64,000 bases of DNA from Rotaria sordida (Eukaryota > Rotifera > Eurotatoria > Philodinida > Philodinidae). The stretch covers positions 1-64,000 of the forward strand of contig CAJNOL010000785.1 of assembly GCA_905250125.1 (NCBI GenBank), written 5' to 3'. Made by a program: the position numbers and the translations under genes. Each line of letters opens with the position of its first letter. Within the stretch, counting starts at the first letter, position 1. Shown one piece after another: positions 35,401 to 48,200 of this stretch. The notes under the pieces were generated by a model, which worked only from the letters and a program-made list of their open reading frames with translations, was not told the DNA's origin and did no database searches.

Positions 35401-36060
35401 GAAAATTTTCACTTCTACATCAAAGTATGCACTGCACTTAATATGCAAGCAAGAGTTATTTATGATGAATTATGTTCTGTTTGTGACGATGAAGCTCCTT
35501 CTCCTTGAACAGTTGAAAGATAGTCTAAATGGTTTCGTAAACATCGATAAGAGGTTGAAGACGAAGCACGAGCTACTTGTTTCGGTATCTCGTTTTTGTT
35601 CCGCCACCACTACTTCTTGTATACCCTAAGCATATATAGACAGCTATACATTACAAGAAACGAGAAAAAGAATAAAGAAAAAAGAGAAATCAAGAAGAGA
35701 ATACATAATGAAGATAATATGAATTAATGTAACCGTCACACATTTTAGCCAAACAGGTCTTATTGAAATTTTACTATTATGCCATATAGTTGAAGAATGA
35801 TATAATAGCACAGAAAAATAGTGCGTCGTTTTTACTGTCAATCAATATAGAAAGAAAGTTTCTTTAATCTTTTTACAGGGAATTAAATTACTACTACCAC
35901 TACTTTTGATATGTCCTAAGTGTATTATTACATCAAGTTTTATAATAATTTGTTTAAAAAAAATCCAAAATCTACCAACGATATAGACTCGTGCATAATA
36001 TGATCTTTATTTAGACAAACAAGTTTTTAACAAGACAAATAAACAAATAAAAAATTATGA
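32497..36060. other. gene-free tract
   Basis: No gene recognised. It contains a run of 14 C (33347-33360), a GGATCC hairpin element (33417-33538), a short TA microsatellite (33690-33715) and a possible lone end of the TTGACCTCATTAACC family near 33850. Frames such as 34484-34672 are Phe/Leu/Ser-rich and look accidental. Confidence 0.5.
33417..33538. mobile_element. 122-bp hairpin element built from GGATC repeats
   Basis: The ends are CAAGGGGAAAAAAGC and GCTTTTTCCCCCTTG. Between them GGATCC or GATCC occurs repeatedly in mirrored order (CCTCGGATCCTTTTGGATCC facing AAAAGGATCCGAGGATCC). It should fold into an almost continuous stem. It could be a miniature inverted-repeat element or a structured regulatory sequence. 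Confidence 0.65.
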
Positions 36061-37859
36061 CTAATGAGATTTAGTTGATGATGAATTTTCTAATGTTCGT
36101 TCAACATATTTATAGAGAGTATTAATTCGAGTAATGATTTGAACGAGAATATCATTGGTTATTGTTGAACTAAATACCTATAGATAAAAAAAAAAGATTT
36201 TAATTTTTGTTTGTATTAAGTTTTTTTTTCTTTACTTTCATCCAATGAATATGTTCATCTTCATTTGTTACACCTGGTATATCCAAAACATAAGTTTTAA
36301 TTACAAGATAAATAATAGCAATTGCAATATGTTGTGGTGAAAAATCTTTAATTAATGTATAATCATAATATGTATCTTGTAGAATAGACATAGCAATATC
36401 AATTAAATTAATATTATTTTTAATTGGTGTTGATGGTGTTATTGTCATCCATTTACTTAATGTATCAAAATAATGAAGAAGATATTTATTTGGATGATTA
36501 AATTGAAAATGAAAACCAAGTATACGAATTAAAAATAATTCACAATCTACTAATGTATTACGTAAACGATAATATTCATTTGATATACGTAAATGTGGTC
36601 GATTTGGATGAAGTGTTCTAAAAAGATTTTAAAAAAAATGAATAAAAAGTTTCAGCAACGATATCATATAGTTCAAGCGCCGCACAGACGCGACAATAGT
36701 TCTGACGAGTTTATGTTTCAAAATGTTGACAAATTGTCAGCTTTATATTTTTTAATATGTGTGTAAGATTATTATCAATTGTCTTTATTCGTGATGAATA
36801 ATAAATGAATTAAATTCAAATGAGCCTTTGAAATTTCATTAACTTAGACATTCATATAACAGATAGATACTTATTTGTCTCTTTCATTAAAGTATCGTTT
36901 CTAGTTCTATGCTAGTTAGAATGAAATAGCAGTAGAGTCTGTCGATTGATCCCGGTCAAGTCCGTGTCTGAAATGTTTCTGTCAACCAGATTCGAAAATT
37001 TTGAATCCGATGGCCTTTAGTCGTCTGAAAAATGTGTAGGGTGTATTAGTCACTGAATGTAAAACAAAATGGAAAAAAAGTATCTGATATTTTCGGCGCG
37101 ATTATCCGATTTCGATTAGAAACTTTCATTGAGAGTATCAAAGTACGGTTCGACCGGGTCCGAAAAATTTTGATCAACTGGATTTCGGTCTGAATTCGAG
37201 AAGTTTTAATCAACCAGATTATACTCTAAAAACGAATTTCTGTTACGGAACCTAAAATGATTCTTCCTGTAGATACCAACTCGGAACTTTTTTTTTGGTG
37301 TCTTATCAAACCCAACAAGATTCCGTATGAAAAGCACAAAATCTTCTTCACTTCACGGATCCTTCGAAACTTCGAGTTTATTTTCATGACATATCAAAAG
37401 AGACATTCTCCATTAATAAAAGATGTTTCAATTTTTCGCTTTAATATGAACATGCATGTCGTTTATTATTTTGTGAAACATACCTATGTGTAACATTGAT
37501 TAAATCTCGAATTTTGACATGTTCTTCTTCATATTTACTTGCTAATGATAAAGCTGTTGCTGCTAAAGTCTATAGAATAAACTTAAAAATAATACTATAA
37601 AACATTTCAAACTTACATATTGATCAAAATCTGATTTTTCAAGATAACGAGAACATTTATGATAAATAACAGCAGCTGATGCTGTTGTTACAATACTTAA
37701 TCGAAGTTTAGCCGCTAAATAAAATCAAAGAAAAAAAAATAAAAACAAGATTTTTTCATAATAAATAACATCTTATAATTATTTACCACATTCAAACATA
37801 TAACTTATAATGATATAGCGTTTTTTTTCATCATCAGTTATCGTTGATAATGATGTCAT
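36061..37859 (-). CDS. CCNQ: cyclin Q (cyclin-related FAM58 protein)
   Basis: This is the activating cyclin of CDK10 in animals. Five exons (37859-37787, about 37714-37617, 37570-37494, 36618-36239, 36178-36061) give about 250 residues, the usual size. The cyclin fold is recognisable: KLRLSIVTTASAAVIYHKCS, then ALSLASKYEEEHVKIRDLIN, then LVDCELFLIRILGFHFQFNH followed by PNKYLLHYFDTL, and QHIAIAIIYLVIKTYV near the end. These match cyclin Q (PHKYLLHYL, QHIAVAVLYL) rather than other cyclins. The ATG is at 37857-37859 and the TAG at 36061-36063. A 0.88-kb intron holds a miniature element and a repeat fragment. THOC1 starts upstream on the same strand with 233 bp between the two coding regions. 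Confidence 0.93.
36830..36915 (+). repeat. dispersed repeat fragment in a CCNQ intron
   Basis: Matches 14255-14345 in three blocks in the same order and orientation. It lies directly before the TA-type miniature element at 36933. Confidence 0.4.
36933..37222. mobile_element. miniature element, TAGAG(C/T)CTGTCG family, copy 1 (in a CCNQ intron)
   Basis: Starts TAGAGTCTGTCGATTGATCC. It shares with 62733-62952 (opposite orientation) the motifs TTTAGTCG(T/C)CTGA, TGTAGGGT, AGTCACTGAAT and GAGAGTATCAAAGTACGGTT. The right end is less certain (TATACTCTA). A small non-autonomous DNA element with likely TA target. Confidence 0.65.
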
Positions 37860-38092
37860 TTTATTTAATCTAAAACTCAATAACTCACACAAAACAAGAT
37901 TAGACCGATCATCAAATGAATTTTTTTTCTTTATAGAAAAATTTTTAGTAATGATAAATAATATTGAATTTAAAAAAAAGACTTAATTTGATTTGTTTCT
38001 CTTTCATTTAAATTCTTTTAGTAAAAATACAAGAACATATTGTACCGTCTTGAAACAAGGAAAAAGAAAATTAACAAAAAAAAAGCATGAGA

Positions 38093-41000
38093 TTATTTGG
38101 TTGTCCGTTTTGTTGATGAAAATCGTCTTTCACGATTATCATCATCATCATCTTCTTCGACTTTAGGTATCGAAGGTGTTGTTGTTGTTGTTGTTTCGTC
38201 TTCAATTTCTTGATCAGTATTCGTTGTTTCATCTGTACTTGGTGGATTTTCAAGTGGTTCATCATCCATTGTTGTATCTTCTTCATCATCTACAGTATTT
38301 GTTGTTGATGTTGCTGGTGGAGGTGTTGGAGCAGCTAATGTCATTGGTGTTGTTGTTGTTGTTGATAATGTTATATATTCACGTCGAATTTTTTCACATG
38401 TTGAAACAAGAAATTGTGCCATACTTGGTACTGTTTGAGTATTATGAACAAAAAAATATGGTGATTGACGTGCTAATAAACGTAATGCACGCCAAATAAG
38501 TGATGGATCTTGTTGTAAAAGTTTTTCACGTTCTTTTTCAAGTTCTTTTGTTGGTTGTTCTTTATTATCATTAGAATCATTTGTTGATACTTTTAATGAA
38601 ACTGTTTGAAGTTGTTCAATAATTGGTTCAAAAAATTCACGAATAGATGGAATAAATTGTTGACTGGAACTTCTTAATTCTTCAAAATTCATTGCACGAC
38701 GTTTTGATGCTTGTTGTATGGATTGTCTAAGAAACAAAAAAATAATAATAATAATAAAATAAATAAAAGTAAAGGAGAGAAGCGCATAAAAAGTTAGATC
38801 AGTTCACTAATACTTTTCTTGACTAACTTCATTGAACCATATATCAACAGAGTTAATCCAGAAAGTACTAATGGGACGATTTAATTTCTTATGCATCCCT
38901 CTTCTTTAATTATTAGATAAATATTGCTTTTTTTTTATTACCGAATATTATCAGATAATCGATATGGTGCATAAGTGTGACTGGAATTTTTTTTCTGAAA
39001 ATTAAGTTTAGGTTTGGAAAAATCTGGACAACCGTTATTTTTCCAAAGATTCCACATTTCTTCTCGTTTGAGTATATTCTAAATATTGAAATAGATATTA
39101 TTTATTTTTCATTAAATTAAAAAAATTTAATTCTCAAACCTGAATACAAATAGTAAATACATCAGCATTTGTTCCAGTTTGTTTTAATAACTATAAAGAA
39201 AAAAAAAAAGAAAAACAAATATTTAATTAAAATAAAAGTAATCTTATTTTTTTAAATTTACATCATTAATTTGATTTGTTGTCTTTTTAATCCATTGAGA
39301 TTGTTCTTCATTAAGTGTTTGTTGTGGTTGTTTGAATTTTACAGGTAAAACAAGATATTGAAATATAATAAGAAATTGAACAAGTATATTTTGTCGAAAT
39401 GTTACATCATTCAATTGTAATTCTAATAACTATAACATAGAAACTTTCAATGTAGTAAAATAAACTTTGAATTACTGTAACCAAAAATATTCGAGTAAAT
39501 GTTATTTTAATCTGATACTACTACAGTTCAATTTTATTCTAGTACTCAAATACCATATGCAAATATTATGAAAACTCATAAGATCAAATTTCGATAGAGA
39601 CAGATTGTTCATTGAGTTTCTTTCTGATTTTTCTTAATCTCAATGCAACCTGTTCATATATTATACAAAAAATCAAATAAGATCAGGGACACATACTTTC
39701 AGTTTACTGATTTTCAATGTCACCGTCTCAATGTAGTTGTTACATATTGGCACTAGTGTTCACTGAAGTATCAGAACATACTGAAAAATTACTAATTCGT
39801 ACCGAACTCAAACGCACATTGTTTGGACTCGATGCATGTCTATACACCTTATAATAAGTCTCAAATGATATATTATCTTATATCGTTCCGTGCATATAAT
39901 CTATCTCTTTTTTTGCATTTTATATGAATTACTAACTTTTTCACTTGTTAAATATTTTGCAAAGAATGTATCATCTAATGAAGCAACAGTTTTAACATTA
40001 TCTAATTGACTATTTGTAAAAACATCAAGTACTTGATTTGTATTCTAAAGAGAAAATTTTCATTATAAAAAAAACAAAAGATTCTGATGAATATAACATA
40101 CATGTACAAAAGTATTCCATGACGTTCGTTCCCATAGTTGAAAAGGTTTTGAAAAAAAATCTTGTAATATCCAAAAATTAGTATAAAATTCAGCTGAACT
40201 TTTTTGATGTCTATAATAATAAGAAAAAAACGACATAAAAAATAGAAATTTCTATTTAATAATGACTTACAAATCATGAATTTCACCATCTTCATCGACT
40301 TCCATCTTTTTTTCTTTCTATCAAATGTATAATGAAATTTAAAAAAAAATGAATCAAAATATTTTTCTAACAAACTTCTGGTTCTTCTATTGGTGTCATT
40401 GGTTGTTTAGGTTTAGTAAGTTTTGTAACATTTTCCGTATTAAAATGACCTATTTGATTCAAACCTAAATAAAAAAAACAAAAGAATTATTAATTGTTTC
40501 AAAAAAAAAAACAAATCATATTATTCGTACCAGATTTTTCATTAAGCGGAAAAAGTTGTGCTAAAAATGTCAAAATACGTCCGGAAAAGACAGTTTTTTG
40601 AGTTTTTGATAAACGTTTTAATAAATCTAAAAGTATTCAATGTATTTTAAAAAGCTTTTCTTATAAATACAAAATAGATTTATTTACCATTGCACATTCT
40701 TAAAAGTACATTTTTAACAGATTGAAAAAAGATTGGCTAAAAAAGTAAATAATTTTATAATAAAAATAATCATTTCATAGAAATAATAACATACTGATCG
40801 CCATATTGAAGCTTTTTCTTCCATAACAACAAATATTCGTTCACTGATATCAATTGTTGTATAAGTAAATAAATCATTGAATAGATAAACAGGCATTGTT
40901 GCTGCAGCAAGTTCTTAAAAGAAGATACAAAAATAATTTCAAAAAAAAACTACATGAAACTTTTTCTAACCATTATGAACAGCATCGATAGCAAATCCAA

Positions 41001-41899
41001 TTAAATTTCGAACATTTGTTAAGAATTGATCAGTAACAAATGTTGAAGTTTCCATATCATCAAGATTTGTACCATGTGTTGTTTCAAATTGTTGTTCCTA
41101 TAAAAGAATTTATTAAATAAAACTAATCAATTGATCATTCTTACCATAAGACCGAAGAGAACAGATCGAAATGCATGTTCAACTGCTGTACGATATTCTG
41201 GTGAGTTATTTCTATTCAAAAGAAAAGATTAAAATTCTAAGTATTAAGATAAAAAATATTTCAATGCTATATTAATCATTATATACGAGATCAAAATATT
41301 TTATTAGATGAATTAAATACAAAAAAGAAAAGAAAAATAAATTTCTAAAGAAATATGATATCGAATTTTAAGTTATGCATTTTTCTCACGAAAGTATCTC
41401 TTCAGATATCAAATTGTTTTTCGACTGAAACAATGTTTATTTAATGAGTAATAGAAAACTCTTGAATCGTTTAGTTTTTCGAGTCTTTGTTCTTAAGATA
41501 TCGAAATTTTACTGGGTTTTTCATCCTATCAGGTCACGTAGAAAATCAACTTTCGACTTGAAACTTTACACGAATAAAGTTCTTAATGAGATTAGTTCGT
41601 TGGGCAAGTCATAGTTTTTATTATCTCCTATCTTGAGATATTCAACATTGTAGGCTAAATATGAGCTCAGTGAATGAGTCAAAGTTTGGATAGTTCTTCG
41701 CGTTAGTAAAATTATCTTTTAAAATGCATTTACTTACTTATTAATAACTTCACGAATTTTTTGAGTATTCCACTCCGATTTCTTAAGATCAGTCTATTAA
41801 AACAAATAAATTATCTTTTATTATTTTTCAAATATCAAATCTTTTTACTTCGACATTTTGTCTAATAAATTCAAATGATGATGACATTTTTTCAATCAT
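38093..41899 (-). CDS. THOC1: THO complex subunit 1
   Basis: This is a core subunit of the nuclear THO/TREX complex, which couples transcription to mRNA export. About 15 exons give about 640 residues (human about 657). Matching blocks in order: [20 protein letters not shown] joined to [21 protein letters not shown], then [20 protein letters not shown] with [35 protein letters not shown] followed by [37 protein letters not shown], and [20 protein letters not shown]. The tail is acidic and Thr-rich ([13 protein letters not shown]). The C-terminal death domain seen in vertebrate THOC1 is not recognised. The chosen ATG (41897-41899) follows a TTTTTCAG, so a 5' untranslated exon may exist; the Met at 41887 is an alternative. 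Two introns of about 0.5 kb contain repeat-like DNA. Confidence 0.93.
41540..41625 (+). repeat. fragment of the TTTCGACTTGAAACTTT repeat family in a THOC1 intron
   Basis: AAAATCAACTTTCGACTTGAAACTTTACA...TTCTTAATGAGATTAGTT matches the inner arms of the foldback at 58720-59445 (TTTCGACTTGAAACTTTGTA, TCTTAATGAGAATAGTTT). Confidence 0.45.
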
Positions 41900-42276
41900 C
41901 TGAAAAAAAAATCGATAATGATTAAATATATATTCGTCATTAAGTATTACACATAATAATCATGGAAATGGAATAATTAATTTTAAAAAAAAAAACATAC
42001 ACATACAAATTGACTACAATCATTCGGCACAAGAAAATATTTCGATATTCACGTAGGAATTTGTTTGTGTGGCAGAAAATTAAATATGCTTAGTCTGTTT
42101 GTCTCTATCTGATACATAAAGATATTGCTTTGTATATTAACGGTAAAAATTACTGTTTTAAAATCAATATTGTCTACGAGAAAGAAAAAAAAAGAAGGAT
42201 TAAAAATAATACATGGAATGCAACGAAAGAAGAAAAACAAAAGACATGACTAAGAACAAAACAAAAAAAGATATTA

Positions 42277-45200
42277 TCATTTGATAAAATTTTTTATTTC
42301 TTCCATTAAATTAGATAGAAAATGTGTTTCAGTTGATTTACCATTAATTGAAATACCATTTTGAGAATTCTTTAAAAGTAAAAACAAACAAAAAAAAATA
42401 AAGTATATCTTTTATTCAAAAATAAATATTAATACATACAGTTGATTTAAATAGAAAAGCAATTGGATGTCCAAGAATTGTTTCTGAATATAATGATGCA
42501 GCTGAATTAATTTTATCAACAACTGAAATAATAAAGATAGATGATATTTATTCTTTAGAATCAATTTAACTTACCAGTTAATCGATATGTTTGACAAATT
42601 GTATTAATTAATGATGAAAAATCTTGACTAGATGATGAAATACTAATATTCGATTGACTTGTTAAAGTACCTGAGCTCATTAACTCAGCAAAGGCATCAC
42701 TTAAAAACAAAACAACATTTTATATATAACACAACAGGAAGGAACATAAAGATCATCTTCAGTTTCTCTCCATTCCATAGTTTATCTAATGCAAAATTTC
42801 ATGAGAAATCGTTCACAGTTTTTTATGCTGATTCCAAATATATTATTTGTTTTGACGCAAACTCTACTTTTTACAATCGAAACTTGTCAAAGATCGGTGA
42901 AAAAAGTTTTACCAGAGAATAATCATATGATGCATTGTTGATTGACATAGTTTTCAGTTGAAAATGTCCTAGTATCAGAAAATTTATAATCAATAATTTA
43001 AGCGAAAATGAGTCTGGATCCTTCAGAAATCCTTTTATTTTGTTACTAAAAGATGTCTTATCAAATTCTGCATTAGCTAAACTATAAATGAAGGAAAATT
43101 GACATGATGGCTTTTTAGTGCCTCTGTACTTTTTAAAAATGAAAAAAATTATTCTCACGGATCAAGAGATTTTTTTCGTAAATATTGTGAACAAGGTAAA
43201 TCAAGTTTAAATTCAATTGTATCTGTTTGGATTTCATTCGATGATTTCTAAATAAATATATCAAAAGAATTCTTTGAAAAACTATGCGTTTTTTTTTAAA
43301 TTCTTACATTTATTGAATGAGTTAATGTAGTTTTTAATTTTTGTTGAAATGATATATCATTAATAGCAAAATAAATATGTATATAATTTTGTGAATATGG
43401 AAAAAGACTTATTGATGGAAATGAGACATGATTTGCACTTGTTGTATTGAGTAATTTTGAACTTAAACTATCAATAACATGAATATCAATATGATCAATT
43501 ATGGATGATGTACGATTTTTTAATAAAAATGTTACATCTAATTGAGCAGTTGATGGTGTTGGAATGGTGAAAGTTTCCTATAAATAATCAGATTTTAATT
43601 CAATTGATATTATAAAACTTCATTAAAGTTCATCGAGACTAAAATGTTTCTTGTTATTATATTCTTAACAATGTTAAAATCGCAACCCCTCACTTTGTGC
43701 TCTTTAAAATGACATTGTTAAAAAATAGCTTCTATTATCCATTTCAAAATATAATGTGCTCCACTGTTTTTTGAATAATTCGAGAACGCAAACAGCTAGA
43801 GATCTGCGCTTTTCACAAATCGAAAGAGGAGACGAGGGCACGTCTTTTCCTCCAATATTGTATAAGACGAAATCATTTTAAAATCAGCCATTTTTGCAAG
43901 ACATCGAAAAAAATGTACAAAGACAATCTGTCATTCAGATGAAATTTTGACAATAAGAAAATTTGCTTAAAAATCAAAAGAATTCCATAATTTTTATGCG
44001 AGCAAATAGACGACTTTATTTGCTTAACGTTAGGATAGAGGAAGATAATCATTCCAATTAGATCTTGAATTATTGATCTGAAGTTCTTCTCTATAGGTCA
44101 CATGCCAAAATCAAAATTTCATCGAAATGATAGATCGTTTTCATGCACCTTTTGTCGTGTTTTGCAGAAATTACTGGTTTTAAAATGACTTTCGTCTTAT
44201 ACAATATTGGAGAAAAAGACGTGCCCCCGTCTCCTCTTTCGATTGATGAAAACCACAGATCTCTAGCTGCTTGCGTTCTCAAGTTATTGAAAAAACACTG
44301 GAGCACATTATATTTTGAAATGGACAATAGAACCTGAAAACAACCGTGTCGGGTTTTTTTTAGAAATCTTGGCAAAAGAAAACTCTATTGACTATTAAAG
44401 CCACTATCTGGAATTTGAGCTAAGTGGTTAACATTGCTGTTAAACTTTTTTTCACCACTTTATATGTTATATAGATGGACGATCTTGTGATCTCTCTCTT
44501 TTCCTCTCAAGTCAGATATATAAAAGTTGCTGTTTTTTTTCCTATGTAAAATTAAAGGAGATCCTAACAGACAAAAGTCTGTCATCAAGTATCTGATCAC
44601 TTGGATTATATTTCAGAAAGTTTCAGCTAGATTAACTGAATACTAAGAAGTCGATGTTTGTATGTCAATGAGAAATAGAGAGTAGACACTATTGTTGTGA
44701 GCTAGAGTTTATTGTAATAACCAATAGTATACATCTTAATTCGAAATGATCTAATTCAGGATACTTCATAGAGAAAATGAAACTTTGTTGAAAGCTATTT
44801 CGAAATTATGATTATGTAAGTAATTTAAAGCTAACTAGAAGAAAAGCTTGATAAGCTAGATTGTCAATGATTATATGTTGTCGGTCTCAAATGTTTTGAA
44901 TTAGTAAAATTTATGATAGTTAGAGAGCTGCGTGCCCATGTTTTCGTGGATTCCACTAGAGATGTGCGAGACCGGAACTACGAGAACAAAAATTGTGCTA
45001 ATCGAAGGTAAAGATTATAATTAAATATTCTATGGTTTTAAGTGAATTATCTTATAAATCATATCAATCAGAATATAGTTCCAAAGAGATGGCCTAAAAA
45101 AGTGTTAGTTATCGACTAAGTAAATCAAAAAACTAGTATTGAAGAATTTTTTTTTAGACGTGATACGAATAAATTCTGGAATAGTTTTCTTTAGATCAAG

Positions 45201-48200
45201 ACCAAAACAAATGTGATCTCGCACATCTCTAACCCCGACAATAGGCAAAACTTTGAATCTAAATCCTACCAGATCTGGAAGGACCTGCAGCTCTTCCATC
45301 ATAGTATGTGTTCTCAACGAATACTTAGGTTTTGACTTTTAGAATTTATCATCGAACCGAAAAAGTAATAATTTCAATAGAATATGGCTTTTATAGAATT
45401 GTTGTCTTTCTGTTTCTTATTGTCGCCAATAAATATTATGGCAAGTCTTCAGTATAGAGTTTTATCAAATTTGTGATTCAAAATGAACAGAAATGTGAAA
45501 ATGTTCATTTCTAACGAAGAATGATTATGCTTACAATTGTTAAATAATCAGATTCAGCTGCTAGTTTGTAGACATTTTGTTCATTATATTGTTGATTGGA
45601 TGTACTTGTTGGATTAATATCATCGCTCATCATATCGAATAGAAGTGGTGCCGAATTATCATTATTTGTTGATTTTTTTTCTTTAGTTTTCTTTTTCTTT
45701 GGTTTTGCTTCGGTAGTTGTAGTAGTAGGAGGAGGAGGAGGAGGAGGAGCAGCAGCTGTTGTGTTACTTGGTGATGGTACAACACTTTCTTTTTCATCAT
45801 CAGCAGGTGATAATAATTCTTTATAATCACTGCGTTCTCGTTTACTTTTAGATTTAGATGTCGATGATTTTTCTTCTTTTTCAATTGCTTTCTTTTTCTT
45901 TGGTTTTTTTTGTTTTTCCATTATTGTCGGTGGATTTTCAACTGGTTTTGCAATTGGTTCTTGTATTTCTGTTGGTGGTGTTGACATTTTTTGTAGAGGT
46001 TTTTCATCTAAATCAATATTAAGTGCTCGATGTGGATCATATTTTTTATTTTTTCCAACAGGTTGATCATTTTCGTTATCTTCATTACCACTTTCTGTTA
46101 CACCTTCAGGTAATTCTCCACCACGGGTTACTTTAATTGTTGGATATAAATCATCATCATTATCATCAACTGTTGTAAGTTCTGAGTTTTTCGATGTTTT
46201 CTTTCCTTTTTTTGATGATCCACTATCTGATTTGGATTTTTTCTTTAAACGTCGATTTTCTTCATCAATTTTTGCTTGACGATATAATTGATCCGCCAGT
46301 GATAATTGTAAATTTGCAGGAATAGTTCCTTTTGATGATGTGACTTGAGAACGATCAGCATTATTTGGAAGAGTTGAAGATACTTCAGTCTAGAAATAGA
46401 AAAAAAAAGAAATTAAGTTCGTTTAATAAAAAAAAAAAAAAAAGATCTTCAAATACAACATACTTTTTGTAATGATTTAATTTTTGTTGAATCTTTTATA
46501 TAGAATGGATTCATTTTTTCGCTTTGTTTTCTTTTTTCACGTTGTTCTTCTATTTCTTCAGTACTTGGTTCAACATAATTTTTTGTTCTATTAGAATCTG
46601 ATTGATCTCCACTATATGAATCAAGATTACTTCCATGGTAATAATTTTCTGTATTATCACCAGAAAATAAACTTTGATTATGTGTATTATCAAAATGTCT
46701 AGGTTTTATTTCGGATTCTTCATCACTTTCCGATGGTGGATCATTTATCCATGCATCCAAATCCAAACTAAAATAATTATACAACAAAATTAAATTTCAA
46801 AAATTTCATATGTATATATATATATATTTACCCATTTGGTATAGCAACTTTTCGTTGAGCTTTAGCAGCAACTGGATTAAGAACACCATCAAAAAGACCT
46901 GATAATTCATTAACATTAAATTCATGTTTTTCAAGTAATTTTAATACTGATTTAAGAATATTTAAAATTACACTTGCCTAAATAAATAAATGATATTTTT
47001 TTTTTGCTTATTTCTTCTTTATTTTTAAATAAATTACATACCCGTTCTTGTGCTTCAACATCACCACTTGATAAAAATACAGACATTCTATCAATTGACA
47101 TTGAAATAAGTTCTTTAATTATTGTTTCATTATTATTTAATGTTATTATTATATATGTTATTATTTTAAGAATATTTTGATAATAAACAGATTGAATATG
47201 ACCAGGAAATAATGTAATTTTTGTATTAAGCATTGATTCAAGAGTTTTTTGTGGATCTTTTAAATATCTTTAAAATAACAGAAAATATTTCTTTATAATT
47301 TCATAAATTTTTTTGTTTCATTATAAATACTTACGAACTAAATTCACCACAAATCCATGCAGCTGCGTATAAAACTTCAGCAATATTTGAAGAATTTGAA
47401 CCAACAATAAAAACATGAGCATTTTCAAGAAGAACAGCCTAAAATAATTTTATTACAAAAGATGAATAAAAAGAAAAAGTCTATACGAAATTTTACCATT
47501 TGGTGACAAGCAAATTCTCGAATTGATTCAACACGAACAGCAACATCAAGTAATTGTAATGAAATAAGACTACCATGTTTTGTACCTTCAAGACGAGTCA
47601 ATTCGACCAAAATACTTATATACCTATATAGATAAATAATTTTTTATCACAACAAAGAAGGTATATATATATATGTAAAACAAACCATTCAAAATTTGTT
47701 ATATGTTGATAATCATTTTGACTACAAATATCAATTATTTTAGATAATAATTCATCTCGATAATGTGTTCCTTCAGCTTTATTCATATGAACCATTAATT
47801 TACGTGCAACTTCCATTAGATTTTTTTTTGATACCTAATTAAATAAATAATCATAAAGAGTCTTTCATAAGCTTCGGATCTCAATGAAAATTAGTTTATA
47901 TGTAAATAAAGAGTGATTCCTATTCAACTATATCTATATGAGTTTCGAGTACTTAGGACAATATTTTAAATGACATATTATCTGATAGCATTATCTCTTT
48001 TAAGAATAATGATATAAATAGAAGTAATGGGATAATTAGAGTGTGGGTACAGAGAATAGTCACATCCGTACCTTAGACACTATGTATAATTGTATTACGT
48101 TACATACGATGAATTTATAGTTTATTAAAACTTCTCAAAAAAAAAAAAACACTGGTTGATTTTGAGATTTTAATTATCACATTTCTTCCATTTATATCAC

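Noticed and set aside
44091-44375. Overlapping open frames in an AP3D1 intron
   Set aside because: Both lie on the right arm of a foldback and mirror each other.
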